This document shows positions 48,334-57,337 of a stretch of DNA of 64,000 bases, one piece after another. The notes under the pieces are model-generated. The model had not been told where the DNA came from and did not search any database. It worked only from the letters and a program-made list of their open reading frames with translations. A program made the position numbers and the translations under genes. The stretch comes from Adhaeribacter radiodurans (GTDB taxonomy: Bacteria; Bacteroidota; Bacteroidia; Cytophagales; Hymenobacteraceae): contig NZ_CP055153.1 in the NCBI RefSeq assembly GCF_014075995.1, positions 558,001-622,000 on the forward strand, read 5' to 3'. Every line of letters starts with the position of its first letter. Position 1 is the first letter of the stretch.

Positions 48334-48447
48334 AAAACGAATTAATACAGCAAAAGCTATTCTGGGTGAGATCATCCCAAAATTCGTTTTACACTTATTC
48401 ATTTCAGGGCTTTTACCTAGTATACTTATCTAAAGTCCTGAAATGAA
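48334..48447. repeat. Two stacked inverted repeats in an intergenic region
   Basis: First: AAAACGAATT (48334-48343) and its exact complement AATTCGTTTT (48381-48390), enclosing GGGTGAGATCATCCC. Second: TTCATTTCAGGGCTTTTA (48398-48415) against TAAAGTCCTGAAATGAA (48431-48447), nearly perfect with one bulge and one G-T. They lie in the 593-bp gap before aspS. No T-tract follows, so they are not plain terminators. A small RNA or a remnant of a mobile repeat is possible. Confidence 0.6.
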
Positions 48448-48636
48448 ATTAGTTTTGAGCACTTTAATGTTAGGTTACCTGTAGATAAAGCCTTGGTTTT
48501 ATCTTGCTATAGTGTACATACCTACATTTCTCCTTCGAAATATTTACTGCAATTCTGGTATAAGTTTAAGAGATATTCTAATCTTTGTCTATTATTCTGA
48601 GGTGCTGTTAAATTAAAACTAGTAGCAAAGCTAACT

Positions 48637-48667
48637 TTGGCTGAATTACTTATTTTTTTTAAGTTTG
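48637..48667 (+). promoter_or_regulatory. Promoter of aspS
   Basis: TTG at 48637-48639, a 20-base spacer and TAAGTTTG at 48660-48667 (full consensus). Predicted leader about 115 nt before the ATG at 48786. Confidence 0.65.
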
Positions 48668-48785
48668 CCCCTCCAATTTTAGGCAGTGGTGAGGGTTGTT
48701 TTTACTTGAGAAATTCTTTTAGTAAGCTGCAACTCACTTGCGTATTTAAAAGATTGAACGTTTTTAGATTAGATAGATTAATTAT

Positions 48786-50531
48786 ATGCTTAGAACCCAT
48801 ACTTGTGGCGAATTAAGATTAGAAAATGTAGGACAGGAGGTTACCCTTACTGGTTGGGTGCAACGTACCCGCGACAAAGGCGGTATGCTTTGGGTTGATC
48901 TGCGCGACCGGTATGGCATTACTCAATTAAAGCTCGAGGAAGGAATTACTCCAGCCGAAACTATTAGCCAAGCGCGTAATTTAGGCCGCGAATTTGTAAT
49001 TAAAGCCACTGGTACCGTAATCGAGCGAATATCTAAAAACGATAAGCTACTCACCGGCGATATTGAAATACAATTACATGATTTAGCCGTTCTGAACCCG
49101 GCTAAATTACCACCTTTTTTAATCGAAGACGATACGGATGGGGGCGATGATTTGCGTATGAGATACCGCTACCTGGATTTACGACGCAGCAGCGTACGCA
49201 AAAATCTGGAACTTCGTCACCGCATGATGCAACAAACCCGGGCTTACCTTGATGGCTTGCAGTTTATTGAGGTAGAAACTCCCGTATTAATTAAATCAAC
49301 TCCCGAAGGAGCCCGCGATTTTGTGGTACCTAGCCGGATGAACCCGGGTGAGTTTTATGCCTTGCCGCAATCGCCGCAAACGTTTAAGCAATTGCTCATG
49401 GTATCGGGGTTCGATAAGTATTTTCAAATTGTGAAGTGTTTTCGCGACGAAGATCTACGAGCCGATCGCCAGCCTGAGTTTACCCAAATAGACTGTGAAC
49501 TTTCTTTTATTTCGCAGGAAGATATTCTGAATACTTTTGAAGGGTTGGTAAAGTACTTGTTTAAAACAGTACGCGGGGTAGAAGTGCCGGAGTTTCCCCG
49601 GATGACTTACGCCGATGCCATGAAGTACTACGGCAATGATAAACCGGATACTCGTTTTGACATGCGTTTTGTGGAGATGAATAGCTTTGTGCAAAACAAA
49701 GGATTTAAGGTTTTTGACGACGCTCAATTAATAATTGGAATAAATGTTACCGGCGCTGCTTCTTATACCCGCAAGCAATTAGACGAATTAACCGAGTTTG
49801 TAAAACGACCACAACTGGGAGCTACTGGCTTAATTTATGCCCGCGTAGAAGCAGATGGTACGGTAAAATCATCGGTAGATAAATTCTTTAATCAGGAGGC
49901 TCTGCAGCAATGGGTACAAGCATTTGCGGCTAAACCCGGTGATTTACTTTTAGTAATTGCGGGGGCCGCTGATAAAGCCCGTAAAGCCTTATCAGAATTA
50001 CGTTTAGAAATGGGAGAGCGCTTAGGTTTACGCGATAAGAATACTTTTGCGCCTCTGTGGGTGCTGGATTTTCCGCTGCTGGAATACAACGAAGAAGAGA
50101 AACGTTATTTTGCCATGCACCATCCTTTTACCTCACCCAAGCAGGAAGATTTTAGCTTACTAGAAACGGACCCGGGGGCTGTTCGGGCCAACGCCTACGA
50201 TATGGTAATTAACGGCGTAGAAGTAGGAGGCGGTTCTATCCGGATTCACGAGCGGCCCTTACAGGAACGCATGTTTAAATTATTAGGCTTTACCGAAGAA
50301 GAAGCACGCGAGCAGTTTGGCTTTTTATTAAATGCCTTCGAATACGGAGCTCCACCGCACGGAGGTATTGCCTTTGGTTTTGATCGATTGTGTTCTTTAT
50401 TTGGTGGAGCCGACTCTATCCGCGATTTTATTGCTTTCCCTAAAAACAACTCTGGTCGCGATACCATGATTGATTCTCCGTCGCCGATTGCCGAAGCGCA
50501 GCTGAACGAACTGAATATCCGGTTGAAATAA
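48786..50531 (+). CDS. aspS: Aspartyl-tRNA synthetase
   Basis: A 581-residue class II synthetase of the bacterial type. An N-terminal OB anticodon-binding domain ([20 protein letters not shown]) is followed by motif 2 ([24 protein letters not shown]), the bacterial-specific GAD insertion (about 280-420) and motif 3 ([17 protein letters not shown]). Full family length. It charges tRNA-Asp; whether it also misacylates tRNA-Asn depends on the presence of AsnRS elsewhere. A terminator follows. Confidence 0.97.
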   Translation: MLRTHTCGELRLENVGQEVTLTGWVQRTRDKGGMLWVDLRDRYGITQLKLEEGITPAETISQARNLGREFVIKATGTVIERISKNDKLLTGDIEIQLHDLAVLNPAKLPPFLIEDDTDGGDDLRMRYRYLDLRRSSVRKNLELRHRMMQQTRAYLDGLQFIEVETPVLIKSTPEGARDFVVPSRMNPGEFYALPQSPQTFKQLLMVSGFDKYFQIVKCFRDEDLRADRQPEFTQIDCELSFISQEDILNTFEGLVKYLFKTVRGVEVPEFPRMTYADAMKYYGNDKPDTRFDMRFVEMNSFVQNKGFKVFDDAQLIIGINVTGAASYTRKQLDELTEFVKRPQLGATGLIYARVEADGTVKSSVDKFFNQEALQQWVQAFAAKPGDLLLVIAGAADKARKALSELRLEMGERLGLRDKNTFAPLWVLDFPLLEYNEEEKRYFAMHHPFTSPKQEDFSLLETDPGAVRANAYDMVINGVEVGGGSIRIHERPLQERMFKLLGFTEEEAREQFGFLLNAFEYGAPPHGGIAFGFDRLCSLFGGADSIRDFIAFPKNNSGRDTMIDSPSPIAEAQLNELNIRLK

Positions 50532-50555
50532 GTTTTTTGACCAATATAATTATAG

Positions 50556-50608
50556 AACTGCATCTGCTAATAGGGTAATGGTTTACCTAAAGGCAGATGC
50601 AGTTTTTT
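50556..50608 (+). terminator. Intrinsic terminator after aspS
   Basis: AACTGCATCTGC (50556-50567) pairs with GCAGATGCAGTT (50593-50604) and leads into a T-tract. The loop contains a second small stem (TAGGGTAA/TTTACCTA). Confidence 0.85.
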
Positions 50609-50648
50609 ATGGGCTAAACTTAGCTGTTGATAGAATTTCTCCTTGCTA

Positions 50649-51113
50649 TTATAGTAGCTGAACGGGCCGGCTAATACTTTCTTCAAGGGAAATAAAAGTT
50701 TCGGTTCGTTGAATACCCGGTATTTTCTGGATTTTATCCGTTAAAACGTTTTTAAGGTGCATGGTATCTTTGCAAATAAGTTTGGCAAACATGCTGTAAA
50801 TTCCCGTAGTATAATTTACGCTAATTACTTCTGGTATCCGACGGAGTTGCTCTAACACCTCGTTATACATAGAGCTTTTGCGCAGGTAAATTCCCAAAAA
50901 AGCATTTACATCATAACCCAGATTACCATAATTTAACTTTAATTGGGTACCGGTTACGATTCCCATTTGTTCCATTTTTTTCATCCGGACGTGGACGGTA
51001 CCACCCGAAACAAACACTTCTTTTCCTACATCTGCATACGCCATTTTCGCGTCTTCCATCAGCAGAGAGAGGATTTTAAGATCCGTATTGTCAATTTCTA
51101 AATTTTTGAGCAT
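50649..51113 (-). CDS. Lrp/AsnC family transcriptional regulator
   Basis: 154 residues. An N-terminal winged HTH (LDIKILSLLMEDAKMAY-like region, then VFVSGGTVHVRMKKMEQMGI) is followed by the RAM ligand-binding domain (AFLGIYLRKSSMYNEVLEQL, IPEVISVNYTTGIYSMFAKL). It would bind DNA as dimers or octamers and respond to an amino acid. A TACTTTTG box at 51150-51143 on the minus strand is a possible -7 element. It is divergent from the tRNA-like unit starting about 120 bp away, so the two share a control region. Confidence 0.92.
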   Translation of the reverse strand: MLKNLEIDNTDLKILSLLMEDAKMAYADVGKEVFVSGGTVHVRMKKMEQMGIVTGTQLKLNYGNLGYDVNAFLGIYLRKSSMYNEVLEQLRRIPEVISVNYTTGIYSMFAKLICKDTMHLKNVLTDKIQKIPGIQRTETFISLEESISRPVQLL

Positions 51114-51199
51114 AAAATTCGCCGATTTTTGATTTGTTTTAACAAAAGTAAGGATAAATTTAAAATAACATAATTTTTAAGTAAAATATTTAAAATATT

Positions 51200-51230
51200 T
51201 TGAAGTAATTAATTTTAAGCCGTATATTTG
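51200..51230 (+). promoter_or_regulatory. Promoter of the tRNA-like RNA
   Basis: TTG at 51200-51202 within TTTTG, a 20-base spacer and TATATTTG at 51223-51230, a full consensus match. A start near 51235 lies about 12 nt before the cloverleaf. Confidence 0.7.
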
Positions 51231-51247
51231 AATAAATAAAAACACAC

Positions 51248-51377
51248 TGTAGGGTGTTGAAACTGGCAGACATGCCCTCCTCTCTCGGGGGTGGAGATAA
51301 ATAGGATAAAGCGTTTTCGACCTCTAAGTTGATTCTTGCCTAACTACTCCGTGGAGGTTCGATTCCTTCCCCTACAG
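51248..51377 (+). ncRNA. Class II tRNA-like RNA with very long variable arm and CUC anticodon loop
   Basis: A cloverleaf can be drawn. Acceptor TGTAGGG (51248-51254) pairs with CCCTACA (51370-51376), extendable by C51247-G51377 to 8 bp. The D-loop AAACTGGCAGA matches the tRNA-Leu type; its stem is weak. The anticodon stem CCCTC/GGGGG encloses the 7-base loop CTCTCTC (51280-51286), giving CUC at 34-36 with T at 37. The variable arm is about 60 nt (51293-51352), closed by GGAG/CTCC and inner TAGG/CCTA. The T-arm GGAGG-TTCGATT-CCTTC is canonical. No CCA is encoded. CUC would read the Glu codon GAG, but tRNA-Glu is class I. A dedicated promoter and terminator flank it, so it is probably expressed. 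It could be an aberrant or repurposed tRNA, or a tRNA-Leu-derived pseudogene. Confidence 0.7.
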
Positions 51378-51379
51378 CT

Positions 51380-51416
51380 AAAAAGCCTCTTCGTTTCAAA
51401 CGAAGAGGCTTTTTTA
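51380..51416 (+). terminator. Intrinsic terminator of the tRNA-like unit
   Basis: AAAAAGCCTCTTCGTTT pairs with AAACGAAGAGGCTTTTT and runs into T's, starting 3 bases after the acceptor stem. It fixes the 3' end of the transcript. Confidence 0.9.
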
Positions 51417-51793
51417 TTTATTTCGGAAATATTTCGGACACTAGATTTATTTAGGTAAGCACTTAACTACTCTTTAACTTGCTTTGTTAAGTTATAATTT
51501 TAGGAATTATAACTTAAGCCGTCTTAATGAAAGATACTTAGAATGGTATAGGTTTACCTAAATCCGTTTTGGTTTTAAAGAACTCCTCTAAAATGCTAAT
51601 ACATTCTAATTGAAGGTAAACTAAGTAGTTGGTTTCGTTGCCTATATGGCTATCCGCAATTAAGCTTTTTCCCACTCCCTTCATGTCCCAGATGGAATGA
51701 GATCCATTTACATTAGAGTAAACCAGAAAAGAAAGGTTACTTTTATTTATCTTATTGGGGAATATTATCTTTGGTATAACCAATTCCTTCCAT

Positions 51794-52609
51794 ATGCCGG
51801 CACCTGACTTGGAACCTTCCGCGGAGATGGAAAAACTCTCCGGGATCGTCAAACGCATTACTTTCCACAGTGTGGATACCGGCTATACCGTGCTTAAGGT
51901 AAACAATTTTCAGAAGCCTCAGGAAGAAATCACGATACTGGTGCATCAATCCAAAGTGTTTGCCGGAGCTACCCTTGACTTTTATGGGCAGTGGATCACG
52001 CATACGAGTTATGGTCTGCTATTTAAAGCTACTAAAGTTATTGAACGGAAACCGGCTACGGCTAACGCCCTGGAAAAGTACTTAGGTTCCGGAATTAATT
52101 AAAGGGGTAGGCCCGGTAACTGCAAAAAGAATTGTGAAGCATTTTGGCGCTTAAACCCTGAAGGTGTTTGAATCAAATATCGAAAGATTAACCGAAGTAG
52201 AAGGAATTGCTAGATTGAAGCTGGAAATGATCCGCCAGGCCTGGATAGAACATCAGGAAATTAGGAATGTCATGTTGTTTTTACAATCTCATAATATTTC
52301 TACTTTGTTTGCGGTCAAAATTTATAAAACGTATGGCAACAATGCCATTGAGATGGTTCAAAATAATCATTATCGCTTAGCCATGGTCATCTAAGGCATT
52401 GGCTTTTCTCGACCGATAAAGTGGCCTCAAGTCTAGGTTTGATAACTAATCCTCCTCAGCGGATACTGAACGTCATTGACCATGCGCTGCTAAATGCACA
52501 GGAATAAAGGTACTGCCATTTCACCCAACAACTAAAAATTCCAAATGGTAAGTGCTTAGTCACAAAGGATTATAAAGTAGAATTCCTAAAATTGATGGAA
52601 TACTATTAA
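51794..52609 (+). pseudogene. Decayed N-terminal fragment of a RecD2-type DNA helicase
   Basis: The conceptual translation matches the N-terminal region of RecD2-like helicases across several frames: SGIVKRITFHSVDTGYTVLKV, then after a frame change near 52097 IKGVGPVTAKRIVKHFGA, an in-frame stop, IERLTEVEGIARLKLEMI, FLQSHNISTLFAVKIYKTYG, another stop and shift near 52393, and STDKVASSLGLITNPPQRIL. These are the OB-like and helix-hairpin-helix parts that precede the helicase core in RecD2. The ATPase motifs are missing altogether. It is therefore a dead, truncated copy; the cut end abuts the IS630 remnant. Confidence 0.85.
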
Positions 52610-53563
52610 CCTATCTGGGAGAGAGCCTGCCCTAACGGTTCTTTTAACACGGGTACAGAAGCATAGTTTTTGGCTGGCACCTTTCATATTTAATCTTTCG
52701 CTAAAGGGTATCAATTTTTTCTGGTGCGGGCAATACTTCGGTAAAAATAAAATAAACAAATTCTTTTCATGCCATTGCTTCAACTGAATCAAAAAGGGCA
52801 TAGCCTGATAAATAGATGCACCATCTGACACCAGAACTGTTGGCTTGCTGAGCGTGTCTGCCCAATGCTGAAGGCACTCTATTATATGATATAAGATCCG
52901 TTTGCAAACTTCCTTCATTTTGAAAGCTAAGCAACTTATTGTTCTTTGTCATCACCCAAACACGTTTACTCTTTTTGAATTTTGCGGCGGTATTCTGATT
53001 TCCTCTCCTGGGTAGGGCCAGCCGTAAACCAGCACCGGCCGTAAATAAAAGCCGCTTTCTTACCCATCAGTTCTAAATGCTCTATTTCGGCCAAACGGGC
53101 CTGCTTATCGAGTACTTTTTCTGGGGCTTGCTGCGCCTTCAATCATCTTCGCCAACGTTTCCAGCCAACACTAAGCTTTTAATAAGCGGTTCAAAGTTTT
53201 TGCAAAGAACTCTTTTTGGAGTTCCGATATTAGTTCTTTTCGGACTAGGGAAAGCTTTTGCTGATGAGCTTGTACTTTCTGGTTAATGATGGCTCGCTCC
53301 GCCTCAACCAAAATTGCTTTCTTCCTCCTTTTTGGTTGAACCGGCTCACTAATACTTTTTCTTCCCAGCGGTAAAACCAGGAATAAATCGAAAGCGGAAT
53401 TAAAGCTAAGATTTGATCCAATTTCTTAACTTCCTTGCCTTGGGGGCTCAACACTTAGCAATGACAACGGTCTTTACTGGAGCAGGAGCATGATGCTTAT
53501 GGCCTTGTTGTAAGTTAAACTGTTCCTCCTCGGTTAATCGAATAAATTTCTTAGCCAAAATGG
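52590..53563 (-). pseudogene. Degenerate IS630-family transposase
   Basis: Minus-strand reading with several frameshifts and stops gives, in order, AKKFIRLTEEEQFNLQQGH, IPLSIYSWFYRWEEKVLVS (HTH region), IPPQNSKRVNVFGVMTKNN and KPTVLVSDGASIYQAMPFL (second catalytic Asp region), ending LFILFLPKYCPHQKKLIPF, where the usual Asn/Glu part of the DDE site is changed. The order matches IS630/Tc1-mariner transposases. No intact reading frame remains. An inverted repeat TGGAATAT/ATATTCCA (53571-53595) lies just outside the 5' end and may be part of an element terminus. Confidence 0.82.
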
Positions 53564-53635
53564 AATATAAAAATTTTACCAAATTTCATATTCCATTTGT
53601 CTAATAATAAAGGTATTTACATAGTGTTTAAAAGT

Positions 53636-53915
53636 TATTGGACGATCTGGTTGATGTAGGAGGAGTGGAGTAGAGTAGAGAATTAATTTGTTCGTAGGAG
53701 TAAGCCAAGGTAATAGTGGCAATGCATTTTATAAATTCGGGTTTAACCAGAAGGTGCGAAGAACCACATTGACTTTAGTTAAAATCTTTTTCCTGGGTTT
53801 TAGTAGTAGCCAAATAAACTAGGCCAATGTTTTCGTGAACCCGCAATTCGTTTTCAAGGTAATAACTGGCTTTATCTAAGCAGATGATCTTGTAAACTTC
53901 TTGCTAAGTAGATCG
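53636..53915 (-). pseudogene. Unidentified decayed coding remnant
   Basis: On the minus strand a protein-like stretch reads KIICLDKASYYLENELRVHE, continuing NIGLVYLATTKTQEKDFN, a stop, then in the same frame KPEFIKCIATITLAYSYEQI and onward without stops for about 40 codons. The composition looks like real helical protein, but there is no start and an internal stop. Family unknown. Confidence 0.35.
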
Positions 53916-54478
53916 GCTAAAGGAATTGAAAGAAGGGAGTACGATGTTAAAGAAAATATTTGTCGAACTAAGTCGGTAGCGAAAAAGAAAGAAATCATTA
54001 CAAAATATCTACTCAATACTAGCTCAAGAAATGGACATCATTCTCATTTCATGTTGGTAGTAGTAAGTATTTAAGATTAATTCAATTTAGGCTACCTGAA
54101 TCTTGAAGTTACAAGGCATATTAGTTAAGGATAAACTGTTTTTTAAAGTATTTCACCAATTTTTAAAACTCCAATCTCTTCTGCTTATCTATATTTGCTT
54201 ATGACTTTGCCATTATGGAGATTATTGTTTTATGTTAGCTTTTGATAGTGGCTAATTTTACTAAATCTGGTTTGTGTCAAACTTATGCCCCCATACTCTG
54301 GACTTGAAATTGTAAATTATAAATACAGCTAATATTATTATTTGGTAAATATTAAACCAAGCACTATTTAGTCCATTCTAAGCACACTAACTATTTAAAT
54401 TATTTTCCAAAATGAATTATTAATGTAATACCAAATAATAATAAAAAGAACTATTATCCATTTTATCAACAATCGTAC
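53916..54478. other. AT-rich gap before the pectin cluster
   Basis: No supported gene. A TATATTTG box at 54190-54197 fits a -7 element but lacks a -33 partner and lies 280 bp before the first pectin gene. Any promoter of the cluster should be within this stretch. Confidence 0.35.
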
Positions 54479-55408
54479 ATGTTACGTCTCTTACTATTAG
54501 TCTTGATCCTGTGTCTAAGTTTGCCAAAAGTGAATGCACAGGAATTTATTCCGCTTTGGCCTAAAAACAAGATGCCCAATTCAAAAGGGCTTTCCTTGAA
54601 GGACAGCATCACCAATGAAAGGATTTATCAGGTAGGTACGCCTGGCATGTATGCCTATTTCCCTTCGGATCAGGAAAACAAGCGAACAGCGGTAGTAATT
54701 TGTCCGGGGGGTGGATATGCCCGGCTGGCTTATGTTATTAGCGGGCTGCAATTGGCAAAGTGGTTTAATACCATAGGTATCAGTGCTTTTGTGCTCAACT
54801 ACCGGCTGCCCAATTCACCAGATTTGAAGGAGAGACAAATTGGCCCATTGCAGGATGCCCAGCGGGCGGTTCGTCTAATCAGAGCCAATGCCGCCAAATG
54901 GGGCATTAACCAGGAGAAAATAGGCATTATGGGTTCTTCGGCAGGAGGACATTTGGCTACTACGTTGGGTACTTACCCGGAAGATGTAGCTGCCATTAAT
55001 GACACGTACAATAAGGTATCCTTCCGGCCAAATTTCATGATTCTAATATCTCCCGTCATTAGCCTGGGAACTTATGCGCATACCGGTAGCAGAGACAATC
55101 TGTTGGGCGACAAGCCTGCTAAAAAACTAGTAGAAAGGTTTTCTACAGAATTACAGGTTACTGCCGCTACTCCACCTACTTTTTTAGTGCATGCGACCAA
55201 TGATAATGCCGTTAGTCCGCTCAACAGTGTCTTGTTTTACCAAGCCTTGCTGAACCATAAAATTCCGGCCAGTTTACATATTTTCCCCCAAGGCGGGCAT
55301 GCCATTGCCCTACGCAATAACCCGGGCTCTACGCAATTATGGACTAATCTATGTGAAGAATGGCTGAATGAAATGGGCTTTATTCCTAAAAACATTGAAA
55401 GCAAATAA
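54479..55408 (+). CDS. Secreted alpha/beta hydrolase, probable carbohydrate acetylesterase
   Basis: 309 residues with a signal peptide (LRLLLLVLILCLSLPKVNAQ). The BD-FAE/esterase-lipase fold shows VVICPGGGYARLAY (oxyanion), GIMGSSAGGHLATT with nucleophile Ser154, HATNDNAVSPLN (Asp) and FPQGGHAIAL (His). Such proteins remove acetyl groups from xylan or pectin side chains. It is the first gene of the pectin cluster, 113 bp before the GH43 gene. Confidence 0.85.
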   Translation: MLRLLLLVLILCLSLPKVNAQEFIPLWPKNKMPNSKGLSLKDSITNERIYQVGTPGMYAYFPSDQENKRTAVVICPGGGYARLAYVISGLQLAKWFNTIGISAFVLNYRLPNSPDLKERQIGPLQDAQRAVRLIRANAAKWGINQEKIGIMGSSAGGHLATTLGTYPEDVAAINDTYNKVSFRPNFMILISPVISLGTYAHTGSRDNLLGDKPAKKLVERFSTELQVTAATPPTFLVHATNDNAVSPLNSVLFYQALLNHKIPASLHIFPQGGHAIALRNNPGSTQLWTNLCEEWLNEMGFIPKNIESK

Positions 55409-55521
55409 AGCAATAGAGAAAGTAAACGAAGAGCAATTACATTCTTTTGGTACCTGACCAATTTCATTACTGGGCTGCTCAGCGGCAAATTTATTTGGTA
55501 AAATGATTAATAGTAAACACA

Positions 55522-57246
55522 ATGATTTTCTTCCGCCTATCCTTTACTTATTCTGTTGTAGTTGCAGCCTTATTTTGTAGTTCCTGTTCCAGCGTTGCTC
55601 AACGTAATACAGCAGCCAGCAATACATCCCTCACCAACGAGGCTGCTCCAGTTACCGGGATTTCTAAGGTGTGGGTAGCCGACCAGGGAGATGGCACCTA
55701 TAAGAACCCGGTTCTTTACGCCGACTATTCTGACCCGGATGTATGCCGCGCAGAAGATGATTATTACATGACTTCTTCCAGTTTTAATGCGGTGCCGGGC
55801 TTGCAAATTCTGTATTCTAAGGATTTAGTTAACTGGAAAATAATAGGGTATGCCTTAGACCGATTAACGCCTTATGCGCATTTCTCTAAGCCGCAGCACG
55901 GCAATGGCGTATGGGCCCCTTCTATCCGGTACCACAATGAAGAGTTTTATATCTACTGGGGAGATCCGGATTTTGGTATTTATATGGTAAAAACTAAAAA
56001 TCCGGCTGGCCCTTGGGAGAAGCCGGTACTGGTAAAGGAAGGAAAAGGGTTAATAGACTCCTGTCCGTTCTGGGACGAGGACGGAAAGGCCTACCTAATA
56101 CATGGTTGGGCGGGAAGCCGCGCCGGCATTAAGAGTATTTTAACCATCAACCGCCTAAGCCCGGATGGAACAAAGGTGTTAGATGAAGGAGTGATGGTGT
56201 TTGATGGGCATGATGCCCATCCAACGGTAGAGGGGCCTAAGTTTTACAAGCACAATGGTTATTACTACATTTTTGCTCCGGCCGGTGGGGTGGCTACTGG
56301 TTGGCAATTAGTGCTGCGTTCTAAAAATGTGTATGGTCCTTATGAGGAACGCATTGTGATGGACCAGGGATCCAGCCCTGTTAATGGTCCGCATCAGGGG
56401 GCTTGGGTAGATAATAAAAACGGCGAAGACTGGTTTCTTCACTTTCAGGATATAGGAGCATATGGGCGGGTAATGCACCTGCAGCCCATGAAGTGGGTAA
56501 ACAATTGGCCGGTAATAGGAGAAGATAAAGAGGGCGATGGGAAAGGCCAGCCGGTGCTCACTTATAAAAAACCGAATATGGGTAAAATTTTTCCGGTCAC
56601 TACCCCACAGGAGTCGGATGAATTTGACGACCACACGTTGGGGCTACAATGGCAATGGCACGCTAACCCAAAAGCAACCTGGGCTTTTATCACTGGCAGT
56701 AAAGGACAATTGCGTTTGTTTACCGACCAGGTTCCGGCTGATTTTAGAAATTATTGGGATGTGCCCAACCTGCTGCTGCAAAAATTTCCGGCTGATACTT
56801 TTACAGTTACTACCAAGCTAAAATTCACTCCGAACGCAAAGCTCCAGAACGAGCGAACCGGTCTGATAGTGATGGGCGAAGATTATGCTTACGTTTCTCT
56901 GGTAAGTAAGAAGGATGGAATTTATTTAACCTACAATACGGTAGAAGAGGCTTTTAAAGGTACACCCGAAAAAGAAGAAGTGTTGGGAAAACTGAACGGG
57001 AATGAAGTGTACTTCCGGGTAAGTGTAGGTAAAAATGCCAAATGCCAATTCAGTTATAGCGAAGATGGCAGCCAGTTCCGGAATGCTGATACTGCTTTTA
57101 CTGCAGTGGCAGGCCGCTGGATAGGCGCGAAAGTGGGGATTTTTGCTACCCGGCTGGATAAGATTAACGACTCCGGTTACGCCGACTACGATTGGTTCCG
57201 GATTACGCCTCTTACAACCGAAATAACGGAGAGCAGCCAGAAGTAA
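55522..57246 (+). CDS. Glycoside hydrolase family 43 lipoprotein (arabinosidase/xylosidase type)
   Basis: 574 residues. The signal ends in AALFCSSC, a likely lipobox. The five-bladed GH43 propeller covers about residues 55-350: NPVLYADYSDPDVCRAEDDY (base Asp71), GLIDSCPFWDEDGKAYL (Asp179, pKa modulator), HPTVEGPKFYKHNGYYYIF (acid Glu237). The last 200 residues are a beta-sandwich of the GH43 C-terminal (concanavalin-like) type, including TWAFITGSKGQLRLF. It probably trims arabinose or xylose side chains from pectin or hemicellulose; the exact sugar cannot be told. Confidence 0.92.
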   Translation: MIFFRLSFTYSVVVAALFCSSCSSVAQRNTAASNTSLTNEAAPVTGISKVWVADQGDGTYKNPVLYADYSDPDVCRAEDDYYMTSSSFNAVPGLQILYSKDLVNWKIIGYALDRLTPYAHFSKPQHGNGVWAPSIRYHNEEFYIYWGDPDFGIYMVKTKNPAGPWEKPVLVKEGKGLIDSCPFWDEDGKAYLIHGWAGSRAGIKSILTINRLSPDGTKVLDEGVMVFDGHDAHPTVEGPKFYKHNGYYYIFAPAGGVATGWQLVLRSKNVYGPYEERIVMDQGSSPVNGPHQGAWVDNKNGEDWFLHFQDIGAYGRVMHLQPMKWVNNWPVIGEDKEGDGKGQPVLTYKKPNMGKIFPVTTPQESDEFDDHTLGLQWQWHANPKATWAFITGSKGQLRLFTDQVPADFRNYWDVPNLLLQKFPADTFTVTTKLKFTPNAKLQNERTGLIVMGEDYAYVSLVSKKDGIYLTYNTVEEAFKGTPEKEEVLGKLNGNEVYFRVSVGKNAKCQFSYSEDGSQFRNADTAFTAVAGRWIGAKVGIFATRLDKINDSGYADYDWFRITPLTTEITESSQK

Positions 57247-57337
57247 GCCTAAAAAATGTTTTGATGAACGTCAAAGTCAGGGAATAAAAGCGGTGTGTTA
57301 CGCACTAAACTTTCCGGATGAGATAAGAAAGGTAATC

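Noticed and set aside
51248-51377. tRNA-Sec (selC) or tmRNA reading of the tRNA-like gene
   Set aside because: The anticodon is CUC, not UCA, and the D-arm is Leu-like rather than the long-stem Sec type. The RNA is far too short for tmRNA and has no tag reading frame or pseudoknot array.
51538-51760. Minus-strand open frame of about 75-106 codons before the recD2 remnant
   Set aside because: Its 5' half is antisense to the recD2 remnant and no family is recognisable. The part outside recD2 reads like protein, but no start fits it, so it is left as possible debris.
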